Shown here: piece after piece, positions 6,798 to 9,961 of the stretch
Position numbering within the stretch: position 1 is the first letter of the stretch
Layout: every line of letters starts with the position of its first letter
Assembly (NCBI GenBank): GCA_016522385.1
Contig: JAEKFU010000071.1
Coordinates: 1 to 9,961 of the forward strand
DNA: 9,961 nucleotides
Reading direction: 5' to 3'
Source: Pseudomonadota bacterium
GTDB taxonomy: Bacteria; Pseudomonadota; Alphaproteobacteria; Rhizobiales; Aestuariivirgaceae
Notes under the pieces: model-generated
What the model was told of the DNA's origin: nothing
The model's input: the letters and a program-made list of their open reading frames with translations, nothing else
Databases searched by the model: none
Position numbers and translations under genes: made by a program

Positions 6798-7819
6798 CCG
6801 ATACCATGGCAAAAGACACGACAACACTGACGATTGACAGGGCTCGACGGCTGGCCGCCCGCGCGCTCACCAAGTCCGGCGCCAAACGTGCCAACATCAA
6901 GTATTTGATCGAGGCCATCATCGAGACTGAGCGCCAGGGCATGACCAGCCATGGCCTGTTCTGGGTGCCAATTTATTGCGAACATCTCAGATGCGGCAAG
7001 CTGGACGGTAAAGCCAAACCCGAGATCACCCGCCTGTCGCCGGTGAGTTTTCGTGCCGATGCCAAGTCAGGTTTTGCTCACCCCGCGATCGACAAGGGCT
7101 TCGCCAAGATTGTCCCGGCTGCTAAACGATCCGGGATCGCGGCACTTGCCGTCACCAATTCGTACAACTGCGGCACGCTTGGCATCCACACCGCGCGCCT
7201 CGCCGAGGCCGGCCTGATCGGTTGGGGTTTCACGAATGCTCCGGCGTCGATTGCGCCAATTGGTGGAAAGACACCCGTTGTTGGCACCAATCCTGTTTCG
7301 ATGGCAGCGCCGGACGGTGCGGGCGGCGCAAGATTCATCATCGACCAGTCGTCATCGGTCATTGCCAGGTCCGAAGTGATGCGGCACAGGACCGAAGGTA
7401 AGCCTATCCCGTTCGATTGGGCGCTGGACGCCGATGGCAACTCGACAGATGATCCAGATCTAGCATTGAAAGGCTCCATGGCGCCGGCCGGCGGTCACAA
7501 AGGCTTTGGCCAGGCGCTGATGGTCGAAACCATGGCCGCGGCCGCATCAGGTGCCATGCTCGGCAGCCAGTGCTCGTCATTTGTCACCAACGACGGCGGC
7601 CCGTGTAATACCGGCCAGTTTTTCATTGCCATAGAGCCAAGCATTTTCTCAGACGGGCTTTTCCGTACAAGGATGGATGATTTGTCTACGTCGATTACAA
7701 ACCAAGATGGTGCCCGCCTACCTGGCGCCAGACGTATGGCGCAAAGATCGCGCATCGATGAAGAGGGCATCACGCTCAAAAAGGACCTGCTGGAACGAAT
7801 TCGGACTCACTGCAGATAG
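6794..7819 (+). CDS. Ldh2-type malate/L-lactate/sulfolactate dehydrogenase family oxidoreductase
   Basis: This 341-residue protein belongs to the MDH/LDH2 family (PF02615), NAD(P)-dependent oxidoreductases of 2-hydroxy acids such as malate, sulfolactate or ureidoglycolate, with a fold unrelated to classical malate dehydrogenases. Visible family marks are TSHGL (51-55) with the conserved His53, LAEAGLIGWGFTNAP (136-150), GTNPVSMAAP (164-173), DQSSSVIARSEV (184-195), WALDADG (209-215) and PAGGHKGFGQAL (231-242). The usual 'NS.HFG..G' loop reads NSYNCGTLG (122-130), so the second His is replaced by Asn. I chose ATG 6794, which overlaps the SABATH stop as ATGA and suggests translational coupling; ATG 6806 is an alternative four codons later. 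It is the last gene of the + strand pair. The family also holds ureidoglycolate and diketogulonate enzymes, so the exact substrate is open. Confidence 0.92.
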   Translation: MTDTMAKDTTTLTIDRARRLAARALTKSGAKRANIKYLIEAIIETERQGMTSHGLFWVPIYCEHLRCGKLDGKAKPEITRLSPVSFRADAKSGFAHPAIDKGFAKIVPAAKRSGIAALAVTNSYNCGTLGIHTARLAEAGLIGWGFTNAPASIAPIGGKTPVVGTNPVSMAAPDGAGGARFIIDQSSSVIARSEVMRHRTEGKPIPFDWALDADGNSTDDPDLALKGSMAPAGGHKGFGQALMVETMAAAASGAMLGSQCSSFVTNDGGPCNTGQFFIAIEPSIFSDGLFRTRMDDLSTSITNQDGARLPGARRMAQRSRIDEEGITLKKDLLERIRTHCR

Positions 7820-8005
7820 CCGTGCAAGGCCTGTTAAATCGTATTCGGTGAGACCTAAGCTGGCGCGGGTGAATAGGGAGATTTCGGTTTCCAGCGCCAA
7901 TTTGATCATGACCAAGTGGCCCGTTAACCCTAAGTGAGGCTTAAACGGTCAAAACTGTTCGGGGTAGCGTCCAGTGGCAATGTCTTGGCGCGATATTAGG
8001 CATCG
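7820..8005. other. Intergenic region between convergent genes
   Basis: This 186-bp region lies between the 3' ends of the dehydrogenase and the membrane glycosyltransferase. A small imperfect hairpin is visible (TAACCCT at 7925-7931 with AGGCTTA at 7937-7943) but has no T-run, so it is not a convincing intrinsic terminator. An open - strand frame at about 7718-7915 overlaps the dehydrogenase tail and has no ribosome site. I see no RNA gene or repeat. Confidence 0.5.
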
Positions 8006-9631
8006 TCAATCTGCCGGGAGGTGGAGGGTGTAGCCGGCAAGTTCCTGCTTGCGCGGATAAGCGCTTTCCATCGCGTTCAAAACTGAAGTGCTGTAGCGAT
8101 TGTCGAAGATCGGACTGCCTTTTCGTCCCTTAGTAACAAAGAACGCGAACGCCTGAGCCTCGATCATTCGAATGAACGGCCCCTCGTCCCACCGATCGAG
8201 CGCTGCGAGTTCATTGAAGATGGCAGATTCCCAGACAACCTCCTTGCCGGACTTTAGCACGGCGACCATGTCGTCCGAGATCACCGGCTTGGTCGCGTCC
8301 CGGACGCGCTGCAGCAATGTTTCTTGCTTTTCGGGATTGGCGAGTTGGTCAATCAGACCTTTGCTGCCGGGTGGTGGCAGGACCAGGGCTTGAAACAATA
8401 TGGCCATGAAAACAATCGGAACATTGAAGCGCAGATAGGGCCCGCACAACCCACCCATGTCATGCACGTGTTTGATTGATTGCCGGGAAGCGAGCATGCT
8501 TAGTACTGATTTGATCGGTTGGCGCATCATCAAGCCTATCGCGAGGCTCCAGCCGAACATCAGTTCGAGAAAATAATTGGTGTTTGCTCCCCTCTTCAAA
8601 ACCGCGATGAGCGACACGGTCGTGAGCAATATGAATATGAATGTAAAACACCGCAGCCGCATGTGCTGGTCTGTCGAAATTCGCTGACGGAGGTTCTCGA
8701 TCCAATTCAGTCCAGCTTCCCTTCCTCCTAATTCAAAATAAAACCCCAATAAGAACGAAATAACAATCAAAAAATAAGAAATATGATGAATAAAAGTATT
8801 TGTAATAATTTCAAATCTGCCTAAATAAAATCTGTTAAAATTGTAAAATAGTATATGTTTGAGAAAGCCGCCATCAGTGACGAGCTGGAGCGAAATTAGC
8901 CCGGCAAGCCCGAGACCGGCGGCCCAGAGAAACCCCCGTCCTGCCAGCTTCGGCCGAATTACAAAAAGCACGGTTAACGTCGCCATTGGCGCAGCGATGC
9001 TGGTCTGCTTGGTATAAAGGGCAAGTGAAAAGAAGACAGCGCAAAGATAAATGTAACGTGGACGTTCCGGCGACCGCAGGCCGAAATACACGCCCAGAAA
9101 GCTCAGCAGCGTTGCGGTCGTATCAACACGCATCAGCGGCGACCAGGTTGCGACCGGGTTGAACAGGAACATTACGAGACCGGCGCCAAATGCAACTAGC
9201 AGCTTTGCTGCCAATCCTTCGTCGGCGCGCTCGGAGCGAGCGATCAACAAGATGATGACGACACTAGTGCCAAGCGTCGACAACAGCGAAACGAGGCGAC
9301 CTGCTGTAAGATAATCGAGACTCAGTAGGTCTGTGGTAAATCCGGTGACGAAATGAAAAATCGGAGGATAGTGGAAGACCACATATGGCAGCCGCGTGAT
9401 ATCCGCATAACCCTCACCACGCATTATCATCAGCGCCTGCTGCCAGACCACTCCTTCCGCGTAGTCGATTTGGTAGGGGTACCGAACGGTAAATACGGCG
9501 TCGAAAAACCAATCGGCAAAGTTCGCGATCAGTACGAACGCCAGGAGAACAAAAACCGTCACGGATAGATAGTTGACAATGCGATTGCCCAGGTAAACCC
9601 GATCACCATTCTCAATTCCTGCCTCGTCCAT
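8006..9631 (-). CDS. GT-C superfamily polytopic membrane glycosyltransferase
   Basis: This integral membrane protein (541 residues from ATG 9631) resembles the lipid-linked-sugar-dependent GT-C/family 39-like glycosyltransferases. After a first membrane helix (about 20-38), the outer loop carries the acidic motif DYAEG (56-60) and the FHYPPIFH motif (86-93), both typical of the loop holding the catalytic acid. Further marks are RVD (168-170), LALYTKQT (203-210) and GANTNYFLE (348-356). About 9-11 hydrophobic segments follow up to residue 418, then a soluble C-terminal domain (420-541). It probably transfers a sugar from a polyprenyl-phosphate donor to an envelope glycan or lipid; the acceptor is unknown. 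A TTG at 9775 is open in frame, but the extension has about 40% GC at third positions, low for this genome, and no ribosome site. ATG 9631 is preferred, overlapping an upstream stop as TGATG. Residues about 258-300 are encoded by very AT-rich DNA. Confidence 0.85.
   Translation of the reverse strand: MDEAGIENGDRVYLGNRIVNYLSVTVFVLLAFVLIANFADWFFDAVFTVRYPYQIDYAEGVVWQQALMIMRGEGYADITRLPYVVFHYPPIFHFVTGFTTDLLSLDYLTAGRLVSLLSTLGTSVVIILLIARSERADEGLAAKLLVAFGAGLVMFLFNPVATWSPLMRVDTTATLLSFLGVYFGLRSPERPRYIYLCAVFFSLALYTKQTSIAAPMATLTVLFVIRPKLAGRGFLWAAGLGLAGLISLQLVTDGGFLKHILFYNFNRFYLGRFEIITNTFIHHISYFLIVISFLLGFYFELGGREAGLNWIENLRQRISTDQHMRLRCFTFIFILLTTVSLIAVLKRGANTNYFLELMFGWSLAIGLMMRQPIKSVLSMLASRQSIKHVHDMGGLCGPYLRFNVPIVFMAILFQALVLPPPGSKGLIDQLANPEKQETLLQRVRDATKPVISDDMVAVLKSGKEVVWESAIFNELAALDRWDEGPFIRMIEAQAFAFFVTKGRKGSPIFDNRYSTSVLNAMESAYPRKQELAGYTLHLPAD
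8731..8860. other. AT-rich patch within the glycosyltransferase gene
   Basis: By direct count only 25 of 130 bases (about 19%) are G or C, in a window that is otherwise GC-rich. On the coding strand the patch is full of TTT, ATT, TTA, ATA and AGA codons, encoding a hydrophobic stretch (about residues 258-300). The reading frame is intact throughout, so it is not an insertion that breaks the gene. Confidence 0.9.
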
Positions 9632-9765
9632 CACGTGTTCCACCGTTGCGGTCTGGCCTTCACGAGCATCGGTTTTGCGAACGGCTTTAGGAGCTGCTCG
9701 AGATACTTTGGTAAACCCGTCCAAGCGTCGATCGCGATTTTGCGCTGTGCGATCAATTTGTTCAT
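9631..9765 (-). CDS. Small ORF overlapping the glycosyltransferase start (TGATG)
   Basis: A frame from ATG 9765 encodes 44 residues (MNKLIAQRKIAIDAWTGLPK, then YLEQLLKPFAKPMLVKARPQRWNT). Its TGA stop at 9633-9631 shares the TGATG with the glycosyltransferase ATG, a common arrangement for coupled genes. Its codons have about 70% G/C at third positions, against about 40% in the glycosyltransferase frame over the same DNA. The frame stays open upstream to ATG 9864, giving up to 77 residues. There is no clear ribosome site and I do not recognise the product, so it may be a remnant. Confidence 0.35.
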   Translation of the reverse strand: MNKLIAQRKIAIDAWTGLPKYLEQLLKPFAKPMLVKARPQRWNT

Positions 9766-9870
9766 GAATTGACAACAGTCTGATTCGAGATCGATGTCGA
9801 GTTTAAGTGGGGCAGCAGGGCCTTGGGTACATTCCTGCGGCACAAACTTTTGTCGTGCTCGCATCGATAA

Positions 9871-9961
9871 TCAATCGTTGTCTGTTAGGCCGGCACCGGC
9901 GCCGCTGAGCAGTGACGCCTCGGTTTGCGGCACCAGAATAGCGCGTGAATAGGCATAGACC
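9871..9961 (-). CDS. Possible C-terminal tail of a gene running off the window edge
   Basis: A - strand frame is open for 29 codons from the right edge to TGA at 9873-9871. It reads VYAYSRAILVPQTEASLLSG then AGAGLTDND, with about 62% G/C at third positions. This is consistent with the end of a gene upstream of the glycosyltransferase, but a 29-codon open frame can arise by chance. I do not recognise it. Confidence 0.3.
   Translation of the reverse strand, partial: VYAYSRAILVPQTEASLLSGAGAGLTDND

Noticed and set aside
7861..7899. TGGCGC/GCGCCA inverted repeat after the dehydrogenase
   Set aside because: Arms of 6 bp with a 27-base loop are expected by chance in GC-rich DNA, and there is no T-run.
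7718..7951. A - strand frame with protein-like composition overlapping the dehydrogenase 3' end
   Set aside because: It has only a TTG or a poor ATG start, no ribosome site, overlaps a clear gene for about half its length and matches no family I know.

Overview
The window reads as a GC-rich proteobacterial chromosome segment, most likely alphaproteobacterial. That is an inference from codon use and gene content (a non-pyrrolysine MttB-family protein, CaiB/BaiF CoA-transferase, Ldh2-type dehydrogenase); no ribosomal or phylogenetic marker is present. Seven substantial genes are visible, with no rRNA, tRNA or CRISPR array.

Layout. (1) Positions 2-4307, + strand: the 3' part of an MttB-family (trimethylamine/betaine) methyltransferase, a 409-residue protein made of three tandem RidA/YjgF domains, and an amidase-signature hydrolase. 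A 148-bp MITE-like element sits between the RidA and amidase genes, with near-perfect terminal inverted repeats and a CTAG duplication. Removing it restores a 14-bp gap, so the two genes were once close neighbours in one operon. (2) Positions 4313-5539, - strand: a family III CoA-transferase, convergent with the amidase. (3) Positions 5688-7819, + strand, divergent from the CoA-transferase: a SABATH-type carboxyl methyltransferase homologue (a fold best known from plant salicylate/jasmonate methyltransferases), joined by an ATGA overlap to a malate/lactate/sulfolactate-type (Ldh2) dehydrogenase. (4) Positions 8006-9631, - strand: a GT-C polytopic membrane glycosyltransferase with a strikingly AT-rich internal patch. 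It may be coupled through a TGATG overlap to a small upstream ORF, and the tail of another possible - strand gene runs off the right edge.

How the genes may work together (inference): genes 1 to 6 look like a small-molecule catabolic or modification neighbourhood. Demethylation of a quaternary or methylated amine (MttB family), enamine/imine chemistry or binding (RidA), amide hydrolysis (amidase), CoA activation of a carboxylate (CaiB family), carboxylate or N/O-methylation (SABATH) and oxidation of a 2-hydroxyacid (Ldh2) could act on one N-methylated or amidated carboxylic compound. No substrate can be named from sequence alone, and no corrinoid protein, transporter or regulator lies inside the window. 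The membrane glycosyltransferase belongs to a different, envelope-related block.

The most unusual items are the triple RidA fusion lacking the catalytic Arg in all three domains, the bacterial SABATH homologue coupled to Ldh2, and the MITE that has split an operon.
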